Below, piece after piece: positions 53,352 to 60,391 of a stretch of DNA of 64,000 bases; position 1 is the stretch's first letter; each line of letters starts with the position of its first letter. The notes beneath the pieces are model-generated. The model was given only the letters and a program-made list of their open reading frames with translations. It was not told the DNA's origin and ran no database searches. The position numbers and the translations under genes were made by a program. The DNA is from CAYPKW01 sp964411425 (lineage in GTDB: Bacteria; Pseudomonadota; Alphaproteobacteria; Dongiales; Dongiaceae): contig CAYPKW010000006.1 of assembly GCA_964411425.1 (NCBI GenBank), positions 1 through 64,000 on the forward strand. Reading direction: 5' to 3'.

Positions 53352-56300
53352 ATGACCCAGGTAGCATGCACGTCTGACTACGCCGAGCAAGTGGTGTCGG
53401 CTGGAGAGCGCAAGATAGCGACTATCCTGTTCGCCGACATTGTCGATTCGTCGAGGGTGGTTGCGGGAAACGACCCCGAAGAAGCGAACAAGCTGCTGTT
53501 ATCGAGCCTCCAAGGGATGATCGAGTGCGTCCACCGGTTCGGTGGAACCGTCTGTCAAGTGCTCGGCGACGGCATCATGGCGGTGTTCGGGGTGCCCCAT
53601 GCCGCGGAGGATCACGCGGTCAGGGCCTGCCTCGCGGCGGACGACATGCGGCAGATGGTGCGCTGGCCGTGCGGGACGCAGCGCTGCCGGTACTCACAGG
53701 GCCGGGCTCTGCGGATCGGCTTGTGTTCCGGGGAAATCGCCGCCTATCCCATGAAGCCGGGCGCCTATCCCGAGTTTCGTGTCGTAGGAGAGGCAGTTCA
53801 TCTCGCGGCGCGCATGGAGCGAACGGCCAAGCCCGGAGCCGTCGTCCTCGCAGAGAGCACTCGCAGGCTGCTGTCCGGGCGCGCTCATCTGACTTTTGTG
53901 GGCGAGTTAAGGCTATCTCGCGCTGCCGGGACGGTGCGCGCCTACGAATTGACGGAGCTTCGCATCGACGACACCTCGACCGCCGACGCCGTCCACGTCG
54001 GCTCGCGCGCATTCATTGGGCGGCGGACAGCGCTGGCGACGCTGCAGCAGGCACTCGACAATGCCCTTCTGGGGCTCGGACGGGTGCTGCTGGTGACGGG
54101 CGACGCCGGTATCGGCAAGTCGAGACTGGTCGCCGAGTTTCTGAGCGCCGCTCCCCATGCAGCTTTCCAGGCCGTGGAGTGTCGGCTGTCTCAGATCAGC
54201 GCCATGAAACCCCTGGGGCCCTTGGCCCAAATCATCAAGAGCTTGGTGCCGATCGACGATGCCCTATCGACCGAACAGGTTCGGCGTGTCGTTTCCATGG
54301 GTCTTCTGGCCTACAGCGTCGGAAGGCCCCTTGCCCTGCCGGCGGTATTGGATGTCCTCGGCGTCGAGCCGAACGATCGTTCCTGGTCCGACCTCGATCC
54401 GCCGGAAAGGCACAGCGTGGCGATCGAAACGGTGGGGCAGGTTGTCCTCGCGGCCAGCCGCGCTCGCCCCATGATCCTGGCGCTGGATGACTGTCACTGG
54501 GCGGGATCCGAGGTGTGGGCGCTGGCACAGTACCTGGCGCGTCATTGCTCGACTCACCGGATTCTCGTCGTCCTGACTTGCCGCAATCGGTTGGATATCG
54601 AATGGCGGGCCACCCTTGATGTGGCGGAGTGCAGGCTTCGTCCTCTCACACGCAGACAGAGCTGCCAGCTCCTGGATGGACTGATCGGTGCGGATCCAGG
54701 TCTCGGTACGTTCAAGGATCTGCTCGTAAGAAGGACGGAAGGCAATCCGTTTTTCATCGAGGAGTGCGTCAAGGCCCTCGTCGACGAGGCGGCGCTGGTT
54801 GGTGACCCAGGCGCGTACCGGCTCGCACGCCCCGTTGCCGGATTTCGACTGCCGGCCTCTGTTCGCGCCACCCTGGCTAGCCGGATCGACAGACTGGAGC
54901 CGGATGACCGCCGATCCCTCTTGGGTGCCGCGGTCGTTGGACAGACCTTCGACGTCGGCGTACTGCGGGACCTGCTCGGCACGACGAGGCAGCATCTGCT
55001 CGCCCAGTTGGCTCGCTTGCGACACCTGGGCTTCGTCGAGCGCACGCGCTTGATGCCCACCGTCGAGTTCACTTTCCGCCATGCACTCATCCATGAGGTT
55101 GCCTACGAAACGCTTCTGAAGACCGACCGGCGGGAGCTTCATGCCAGGGTTCTCGCCTCTGTCGAGAGACAACGCTCGAGGCGTCTCGTGAACAGGGCCG
55201 AGTTGCTGGCGCACCATGCGAACAGCGCGCAGATTTGGCCGAAGGCCTATCTCTACTGCCGGGCGGCGGGTCGCCTTGCCCAAGGCCGATCCCGCAATAC
55301 CGAGGCGATCAATCTGTTGGAGACGGCCCTCGATGCGCTCGGCAGGCTTCCGCCGTCACGCCGAAACCGCGAGCGGTCGATCGATCTTCGTATTGAACTT
55401 GCTCAGTGCTTGTGCTCGGTGGGACGCGCCCGGGAGGTTTGGGATCGACTGTCCGAGGCGAAGCGTGCGGCCAAGGCATTGGGGGACCTGCGGCGGCGTG
55501 GCAGGGTCTCGGCGTGCATGGTCGTCTATCATTGGATGAACGGCCGTCTGGTAGCCGCCGTGCGCACCGGACGCGAGGCTCTCCTGATCGCGCGAAGGGC
55601 AAACGATTTCGAGTGCGAGATTCAATCCTGTACGCGGCTCGGCTCCCTGCACTTGGACCTTGGCAACTACGCTGAGGCCTGCCACGTGTCCCGGAGCGTC
55701 GAGAGTCGAATTCCCGAGCGGATCAACGACCGGCGGTTCGGCCTGTTGGTCGCGCCCTCGGTCGGCTGCCGAGCCGTTTTGGCGCGTTGCCTGGCCGAGC
55801 TCGGCTGCTTCGATGAGGCGATCGAGGTAGGCGACGAATGCCTGACGAGGGCCGACGACTTGGGACACGCGTTCAGCGTGATTCATGCCTGCGTGTATGT
55901 CGGTCAGGTCCTTCTCCGCAAGGGCGACTTCACGCAAAGCATTCCGATTCTGGAGCGGGGGCTCGCATTGTGCCGAACGGTGCACGGCAGGTTGCTGCTG
56001 CCCATGAGCGCCAGCGCCCTGGGCTATGCGAAGGTCCTTGCTGGACATGGCGGGCAAGGGCTGGCGGCGCTTGAGCTGGCCGTGAAACACCCGACCGAAG
56101 ACCCGATGACGGCCCATCTCGCACTCGGGTCGATCTGGCTGGCCGAGGCGTATCTGCACCTCGGCCGGCCGGAGAAGGCCGTCCATCCGGCGCTCCAGGC
56201 GCTGGACTGCGGTGTGCGGAATGGCGAACGCGGTCATGAGGGCTGGGCGCTACGGGCACTCGGCGAGGCCTACACTGGGATCGCCGAATCGACGGGGGCG

Positions 56301-56576
56301 AGCGCGGAAGCCTGCTTCCTTAAAGCCTGGGATATCGCGACAGCTCTCGGGATGAAACCGCTGGCCGCGCGCTGCCATTTCGGCCTTGCCAAACACTACC
56401 GCCGCGTGCGGGCGAGACACGAGGCGACGGCTCGGTTCGAAGCCGCGTTGCAGACATTTCGAGAGCTCGGCATGGATTATTGGGCCACGGAGAGCGAGGC
56501 AGCCTTGGCCCAAGATGACCGGCTCTCGGATCAGCGCGCTGTCCAGGACGGTAACAATGTCCTGGCTGGTCACTGA
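53352..56576 (+). CDS. Class III cyclase fused to AAA/STAND ATPase and TPR region
   Basis: The 1074-residue protein has an N-terminal class III cyclase domain: KIATILFADIVDSSRVV and CQVLGDGIMAVFG hold the metal-binding aspartates, and VVGEAVHLAARMER is the late motif. A STAND-type ATPase follows, with Walker A GDAGIGKSRLVAEFL and Walker B MILALDDCHWAG. TPR-like repeats form the C-terminal half (for example RNTEAINLLETALDALGRL). This layout is usual for large bacterial signalling cyclases. The signal and whether the cyclase makes cAMP are unknown. It is separate from, but close to, the RiPP genes. Confidence 0.88.
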   Translation: MTQVACTSDYAEQVVSAGERKIATILFADIVDSSRVVAGNDPEEANKLLLSSLQGMIECVHRFGGTVCQVLGDGIMAVFGVPHAAEDHAVRACLAADDMRQMVRWPCGTQRCRYSQGRALRIGLCSGEIAAYPMKPGAYPEFRVVGEAVHLAARMERTAKPGAVVLAESTRRLLSGRAHLTFVGELRLSRAAGTVRAYELTELRIDDTSTADAVHVGSRAFIGRRTALATLQQALDNALLGLGRVLLVTGDAGIGKSRLVAEFLSAAPHAAFQAVECRLSQISAMKPLGPLAQIIKSLVPIDDALSTEQVRRVVSMGLLAYSVGRPLALPAVLDVLGVEPNDRSWSDLDPPERHSVAIETVGQVVLAASRARPMILALDDCHWAGSEVWALAQYLARHCSTHRILVVLTCRNRLDIEWRATLDVAECRLRPLTRRQSCQLLDGLIGADPGLGTFKDLLVRRTEGNPFFIEECVKALVDEAALVGDPGAYRLARPVAGFRLPASVRATLASRIDRLEPDDRRSLLGAAVVGQTFDVGVLRDLLGTTRQHLLAQLARLRHLGFVERTRLMPTVEFTFRHALIHEVAYETLLKTDRRELHARVLASVERQRSRRLVNRAELLAHHANSAQIWPKAYLYCRAAGRLAQGRSRNTEAINLLETALDALGRLPPSRRNRERSIDLRIELAQCLCSVGRAREVWDRLSEAKRAAKALGDLRRRGRVSACMVVYHWMNGRLVAAVRTGREALLIARRANDFECEIQSCTRLGSLHLDLGNYAEACHVSRSVESRIPERINDRRFGLLVAPSVGCRAVLARCLAELGCFDEAIEVGDECLTRADDLGHAFSVIHACVYVGQVLLRKGDFTQSIPILERGLALCRTVHGRLLLPMSASALGYAKVLAGHGGQGLAALELAVKHPTEDPMTAHLALGSIWLAEAYLHLGRPEKAVHPALQALDCGVRNGERGHEGWALRALGEAYTGIAESTGASAEACFLKAWDIATALGMKPLAARCHFGLAKHYRRVRARHEATARFEAALQTFRELGMDYWATESEAALAQDDRLSDQRAVQDGNNVLAGH

Positions 56577-56680
56577 CGTGGAGAGGTGATCCGGCCGACG
56601 CGGAACCCGGATCTCGGTTGCGGGACAGTGATGCGCCGTCGCGAAGAAGCGCGAACGAAGTCGCGAGAGCGTCGGGCCGG

Positions 56681-57085
56681 CTACATCAACTGCGTCAACA
56701 TGCTGCGCAGCTCGGGCGCCCGCACCGGCTTCAGAATGGTGCCAGCCACCGTCAGTCCATACGCATTGCCCAGCCGTTGGGCTGCCTCGCTAAGGCGCTT
56801 ATCGAATCCGCTTACGATCAGGATTCTCGCGCTGCACATTTCGTTGGCTAGGAATCTGAGCAACTCCACCCCGTCCGTGCCGGGCATGGTAAGTTCGAGC
56901 AGGATGATCTCTGGCGAGAAGCCGTGGTATTGGGCCTTGAATTCGTCGGCCGTGGCGGCCGTGCGGACTTCGAACCCGACAACTTCGGCGACGTTTCGGA
57001 CGAAACTACCGAAACTAAGATCGTCGTCGACTACGAAAAGCCGCCGAGCAGCCACGGCCGCCGGTGCCTCAGCGGTGGCGGTCAT
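56681..57085 (-). CDS. Stand-alone receiver-domain protein with Glu at the phospho-acceptor position
   Basis: The 134-residue protein is one CheY-like receiver. The acidic pocket is Asp20-22 (FVVDDDLSF), the switch Ser is Ser92 (ILIVSGFD) and the Lys is Lys119 (TILKPVRAPEL). The usual Asp in the IILLDLxMP motif is Glu64 (PEIILLELTMPGTDG), which in other receivers mimics phosphorylation. It has no output domain. Its ATG overlaps the stop of the gene upstream (ATGA). The open frame back to 57436 is not family-like. Confidence 0.88.
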   Translation of the reverse strand: MTATAEAPAAVAARRLFVVDDDLSFGSFVRNVAEVVGFEVRTAATADEFKAQYHGFSPEIILLELTMPGTDGVELLRFLANEMCSARILIVSGFDKRLSEAAQRLGNAYGLTVAGTILKPVRAPELRSMLTQLM

Positions 57086-57582
57086 GCAACGAGTACCGGC
57101 GCCGGCCGCGCGGAATCGGATGGCCGACATAGTTTCTCCGGATGCCGCGGCGAATTGTTCAAACGGCGCACGGTCTGCGAATACTCGCCATCCACTGCGC
57201 CCCCGCACAGGGGCTCGATTGCACGGCCACTGAGGGCGATGCCTTTGCCGTCGCGCGCGATGCGTGCTTTCTCGCGCGTGCACCGATGGCCCATATCGAT
57301 GGCTGCGCCGTGATGATCGTCGACAACGGCGGCCGAGTACCCACCCAGGTCGATGTCCACCACGAGATGCGCCGTCGTACCGGTGCCGTACAAGCTGCAA
57401 TCGTCGCTGCCGTCCAATTTGATCCTTATCGCCCAACCGTCCTTAACGCACGCTCCCGCTTGCGTCCGGCGCAGCGGGCCATGCACCGACACGCCAAGCC
57501 CCGCCGACCTGCTGCCGCGTTGGAGGGCAATGCAACATAGCCTTAAGCGTCTGCCGGACGCTGTGAAGAGGATCACAGCCAC
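57082..57582 (-). CDS. Uncharacterised protein coupled to the receiver gene
   Basis: The frame encodes up to 166 residues without recognised family. A plausible core is DGWAIRIKLDGSDDCSLYG, then AHLVVDIDLGGYSAAVVDD and CTREKARIARDGKGIALSG, which alternates like beta strands. Its TGA overlaps the receiver ATG, which supports it being real. The farthest start (GTG at 57582) would run through the CRP site, so the in-frame GTG at 57492 or 57486 may be used. Codon-position GC is not clearly better than in the opposite frame, so confidence is modest. Confidence 0.42.
   Translation of the reverse strand: MAVILFTASGRRLRLCCIALQRGSRSAGLGVSVHGPLRRTQAGACVKDGWAIRIKLDGSDDCSLYGTGTTAHLVVDIDLGGYSAAVVDDHHGAAIDMGHRCTREKARIARDGKGIALSGRAIEPLCGGAVDGEYSQTVRRLNNSPRHPEKLCRPSDSARPAPVLVA
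57562..57577. promoter_or_regulatory. CRP-type operator upstream of the RiPP precursor
   Basis: TGTGAAGAGGATCACA is a perfect TGTGA-N6-TCACA site, extended by C and G to an 18-bp palindrome arm set. Its centre (57569.5) lies 41.5 bases before a start point predicted from the -10-like TATGAA at 57599-57604, the class II CRP distance. The precursor ATG is 71 bases downstream. A Crp/Fnr regulator is encoded at 60392-61111. Confidence 0.75.
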
Positions 57583-57598
57583 GGGCAGTTAGAGTTGG

Positions 57599-57604
57599 TA
57601 TGAA
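57599..57604 (+). promoter_or_regulatory. Possible -10 element of the RiPP precursor promoter
   Basis: TATGAA matches four of six bases of TATAAT. It places transcription start near 57611. No good -35 is visible, as expected for an activator-dependent promoter. The assignment relies on the spacing to the CRP site. Confidence 0.4.
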
Positions 57605-57612
57605 TGCGATCA

Positions 57613-57632
57613 CATGCCGAGTGGTCGGCATG
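57613..57632 (+). other. 5'-leader hairpin before the precursor ribosome-binding site
   Basis: CATGCCGA (57613-57620) and TCGGCATG (57625-57632) form a perfect 8-bp stem with a GTGG loop. It would sit at the 5' end of the predicted mRNA, three bases before the strong AAGGAGG at 57635-57641. It could protect the message or influence ribosome access. Confidence 0.6.
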
Positions 57633-57647
57633 GAAAGGAGGGTAGCC

Positions 57648-58120
57648 ATGGATCTTGGTACAACAGGCGCCACATACGTCCGTGGCGCGGACGGCATGCT
57701 GTATGGCGTGAGCGCCGANNNNNNNNNNNNNNNNNNNNNNNNNNNNNNNNNNNNNNNNNNNNNNNNNNNNNNNNNNNNNNNNNNNNNNNNNNNNNNNNNN
57801 NNNNNNNNNNNNNNNNNNCAGGCGCCACATACGTCCGTGGCGCGGACGGCATGCTGTATGGCGTGAGCGCCGACCAGTGCCGCCCGGTGTCGGACGGCAT
57901 TACCGGCGCGGACGATGCGGCAGTGGCGGCGCGCCGCAGGCACATACGGTCGGCGGGACCCGACGACCACGACGCGGCCCGCATCTTCGTCGTGCCGGGC
58001 GAAGCCCGCGCCTCGGTCGACGATCACGACGCGGCCCGCATCTTCGTCGTGCCGGGCGAAACCCGCGCCTCGGTCGACGATCACGACGCGGCCCGTATCT
58101 TCGTGACCCCGCGCGGGTGA
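57648..58120 (+). CDS. Putative RiPP precursor peptide with three tandem core units (split by assembly gap)
   Basis: An ATG at 57648 follows a strong AAGGAGG with six-base spacing. The left part reads MDLGTTGATYVRGADGMLYG, then VSA, and runs into 100 N. The right part repeats the last 55 bases before the gap and continues in the same phase once the two ends are overlapped. The merged product is 105 residues: a leader of about 53 (including one Cys, DQCRPVSDG, and basic ARRRHIR) and three tandem units DDHDAARIFVVPGEARASV, DDHDAARIFVVPGETRASV and a shortened DDHDAARIFVTPRG. The units contain no Cys. A YcaO gene starts nine bases after the stop. No close family is recognised; the precursor role is inferred from context and repeats. 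Confidence 0.72.
57664..57718 (+). repeat. 55-bp direct repeat, left side of assembly gap
   Basis: This segment is identical to 57819-57873. Exact identity of two contig ends over 55 bases is the pattern left by a k-mer assembler when overlapping contigs are scaffolded with Ns, so it is probably an artefact and not a biological repeat. Confidence 0.85.
57719..57818. other. Assembly gap of 100 N
   Basis: Exactly 100 N, a conventional placeholder length. It lies inside the precursor gene. The flanks overlap by 55 identical bases, so the true distance may be minus 55. Alternatively, extra repeat sequence could be collapsed here. Confidence 0.98.
57819..57873 (+). repeat. 55-bp direct repeat, right side of assembly gap
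   Basis: Identical to 57664-57718. After overlap the precursor reading frame is continuous; as drawn in the window, the two sides are in different phases because 155 bases separate equivalent positions. Confidence 0.85.
57962..58117 (+). repeat. Tandem 57-bp coding repeats (2.7 copies) in the precursor
   Basis: Units lie at 57962-58018, 58019-58075 and 58076-58117. The first two differ at only two bases (GAC/GAT and GCC/ACC), so the duplication is recent or kept uniform. Each encodes a 19-residue unit starting DDHDAAR; the third ends early with VTPRG. The copy number may vary among strains. Confidence 0.95.
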
Positions 58121-58128
58121 CTCGAACC

Positions 58129-59511
58129 ATGCCGACGCGGCCCGCGGCGATGGACCCTGGCGGCAGTGCTGCCGAAGCGTCCTGGGACGACGTCCGCGGG
58201 CTTGCGTCGACTGGACCTCGAGTAGTTTCTCCGCCTGCTCTCCCGTTCTGGGTCTCCGATCTCAGTGCGTCGCGCGCCCGGAACGCACACCGGCCCACCT
58301 CCAAGGCCTATCGGAACGGAACCCACCGAACGGTGGCACCGGAGGAGACGATCGCGCGGATCAAACGATTCATGCCCGTCATGGGCATAACGCGGGTTGC
58401 GACCGTCACCGGCCTGGACGTCATCGGCATACCGGTGGTCATGGTTTGTCGTCCCAACGCGCGCTCGGTTTCCGTGTCCCAAGGCAAGGGCGTCGATCTC
58501 GCCGCCGCCAAGGCGTCGGGCCTCATGGAGACGGTCGAGTGCTTTCATGCGGAGCGGATCACGCTGCCGCTGAAGCTTGGGCGCTACGAAGACCTCGCCT
58601 ATACCCACAAGCTTGTCGACGCGAACGATCTCCCGCGCCTCTCCAACAGCCGATTCACGCCATTCACGCCGATCCTCTGGATCGAGGGGTACGATCTGCT
58701 CGGCCGCTGCGGCGTCTGGGTGCCGTACGAACTGGTCCATCTCGACTACACCGTCCCGTTGCCGAGCGGGCATGGCTGCTTCGTAGCGAGCTCGAACGGG
58801 CTGGCCTCCGGAAACCACGCCCTCGAAGCGGTCAGCCACGGGATCTGCGAGGTCGTGGAACGCGATGCGACGACCCTCTGGCACTTGATGGGCCCCAAGG
58901 CGCAGGCCGAGACTGCGCTCGATCTCACCACGGTCGACGATCCACGCTGTCGCGAGTTGCTGCAGAAATACGAGCGCGCCGGGTTCCTGGTCGCGGTGTG
59001 GGAAACGACAAGCGATGTCGGCATCGCCTCGTTCCTCTGTCGAATTCTGCCGGCGGAGGCGCCGCCGCACGATGTCTGCCGACCGGCGTCCGGTATGGGC
59101 TGCCACCCGTGCCGCGAGGTGGCGCTGTCGCGTGCCCTCACCGAGGCGGCCCAGAGCCGGCTCACCTTCATCTCCGGAGCCCGGGATGATCTCTCGCGCA
59201 GGCTATACGACTGCTCTTTCGACTCGGCGACCTACGAGGCTTGGCGCACCCATGTGGACCATCAGAGGCCGGTGCGGAACTACCGGGCGACTAGAACTTG
59301 GGACGGCGACAGCTTCGAGGACGAAGTCGCCTGGGAACTAGGCCGTCTCCGGTCCGCGGGAATCAAGCGTGTCGTGGTCGTCGACCTGACGAAACCCGAA
59401 TTCGGGATTCCCGTGGTGCGGGTGATCGTTCCCGGTTTGGAAGGCATCGACCACTCACCCGATTTCGTTTTTGGGCGCCGCGCCATGGCGCTTACCGGAG
59501 CCGCGCTATGA
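58129..59511 (+). CDS. YcaO-domain protein (RiPP backbone-modifying cyclodehydratase/thioamidase)
   Basis: The 460-residue protein has the YcaO ATP-grasp-like motifs: SVSQGKGVDLAAAKASGLME (115-134), Glu134 and Glu137 in METVECFHAE, SSNGLASGNHALEAVSHGICEVVERD with Glu241 and Glu244, and GCHPCREVALSRALTEAAQSR. YcaO enzymes activate backbone amides with ATP to make azolines, thioamides or amidines. The C-terminus (RRAMALTGAAL) lacks the PxPxP tail of azoline-forming members. It starts nine bases after the precursor stop and overlaps tfuA by four bases. The TfuA partner favours thioamidation, by analogy. Confidence 0.93.
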   Translation: MPTRPAAMDPGGSAAEASWDDVRGLASTGPRVVSPPALPFWVSDLSASRARNAHRPTSKAYRNGTHRTVAPEETIARIKRFMPVMGITRVATVTGLDVIGIPVVMVCRPNARSVSVSQGKGVDLAAAKASGLMETVECFHAERITLPLKLGRYEDLAYTHKLVDANDLPRLSNSRFTPFTPILWIEGYDLLGRCGVWVPYELVHLDYTVPLPSGHGCFVASSNGLASGNHALEAVSHGICEVVERDATTLWHLMGPKAQAETALDLTTVDDPRCRELLQKYERAGFLVAVWETTSDVGIASFLCRILPAEAPPHDVCRPASGMGCHPCREVALSRALTEAAQSRLTFISGARDDLSRRLYDCSFDSATYEAWRTHVDHQRPVRNYRATRTWDGDSFEDEVAWELGRLRSAGIKRVVVVDLTKPEFGIPVVRVIVPGLEGIDHSPDFVFGRRAMALTGAAL

Positions 59512-60263
59512 AGATCCTGGTCTTTACGGGACCGTCGTTGCCGGCGGCGGAGGCGGCGAAGGAGTTGGAAGCGACCTATCTGCCGCCGGTTTCGGAGGGC
59601 GACATCTACCGCGCGGTCGCGGGCAGGCCTGTCGCCATCGGCATCATCGACGGCTTCTTCGAAAGCGTGCCGTCCGTCTGGCACAAGGAGATTCTCTACG
59701 CCCTGCGACTGGGCATTCACGTCTTCGGCAGTGCCAGCATGGGCGCGCTCCGGGCGGCGGAGTTGGCGCCGTTCGGCATGGAAGGCGTTGGCGCCATATT
59801 CGAAGCCTACCGGGATGGATTGCTGGAGGACGATGACGAGGTGGCGGTGGTGCACGGGCCGGCGGAGATCGGCTATCCACTTCTGTCCGAGGCCATGGTC
59901 AACATCAGGCGCACCTTGTCCGATGCTTACTCGGCCGGTGTGATCGGCGAGGTGACGCGCGCGGATTTGGAACAAATCGCGAAGAGCACGCCCTATCGCA
60001 ACCGTACTTACGCGGAAGTCCTACGGTGTGCGGGCCGGTCCCATCTTCCGAAGGACGAACTCGACCAGTTCAGGACTTGGTTGCCGGAAGGTCGGTACGA
60101 CCAGAAACGGGAAGACGCCCTCCTCATGCTGCGCGTCATGCGCGCGCGATTCCGGCAAGGGTCCGATCCGAAGCGTGTGGCGTTCCATTTCGAGAATACG
60201 ACTCTCTGGGAGCAGGCGGTTCGGCGCGCCGCGGAGCGGGTTGACGCGCTGACAAGTCGATAG
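59508..60263 (+). CDS. TfuA-like protein, YcaO partner
   Basis: The 251-residue protein begins MKILVFTGPSLPAAEAAKEL and contains YLPPVSEGDIYRAVAGRP, IGIIDGFFESVPSVWHKEILYAL and GIHVFGSASMGALRAAELAPFGMEGVG, the TfuA core signature. TfuA proteins work with YcaO in trifolitoxin, thioviridamide-like and archaeal methyl-CoM reductase thioglycine formation, probably delivering sulfur or aiding thioamide chemistry. The ATG overlaps the ycaO stop (ATGA), so the pair is translated together. The C-terminal third is helical and basic. Confidence 0.9.
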   Translation: MKILVFTGPSLPAAEAAKELEATYLPPVSEGDIYRAVAGRPVAIGIIDGFFESVPSVWHKEILYALRLGIHVFGSASMGALRAAELAPFGMEGVGAIFEAYRDGLLEDDDEVAVVHGPAEIGYPLLSEAMVNIRRTLSDAYSAGVIGEVTRADLEQIAKSTPYRNRTYAEVLRCAGRSHLPKDELDQFRTWLPEGRYDQKREDALLMLRVMRARFRQGSDPKRVAFHFENTTLWEQAVRRAAERVDALTSR

Positions 60264-60345
60264 AGCGGTCGGGCGGCTTGGCACTGCGCTTGGCTGGCCA
60301 GAGCGGGCTGCCATCCCCGGAAGGTCCCGGCCGCCACAATGCTGT

Positions 60346-60351
60346 TACAAT
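60346..60351 (+). promoter_or_regulatory. Possible -10 element of the crp-like gene
   Basis: TACAAT matches five of six bases of TATAAT and predicts a start near 60358, about 34 bases before the chosen ATG. It suggests that the regulator also has a promoter of its own. No convincing -35 was seen. Confidence 0.3.
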
Positions 60352-60391
60352 GGTGGATGGAGGTAAACATTCGTCCTCGAGGCGCAAGGCG

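Noticed and set aside
57142..57540. Plus-strand frame opposite the gene coupled to the receiver
   Set aside because: Composition does not clearly exclude it, but it has no neighbour coupling, while the minus frame has an ATGA overlap with the receiver; neither has a known family.
57443..58084. Frames on both strands that run through the N gap
   Set aside because: They exist only because N codons are read as open; the repeats in these phases give Arg/Gly-rich nonsense such as RRGPHLRRAG.
57962..58117. Tandem 57-bp repeats as a CRISPR or non-coding satellite
   Set aside because: Units are contiguous without spacers, length is a multiple of three, and they keep one open frame that ends at a stop just before ycaO.
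58081..59106. Minus-strand frame opposite ycaO
   Set aside because: Antisense of a gene with clear YcaO motifs; no family similarity.
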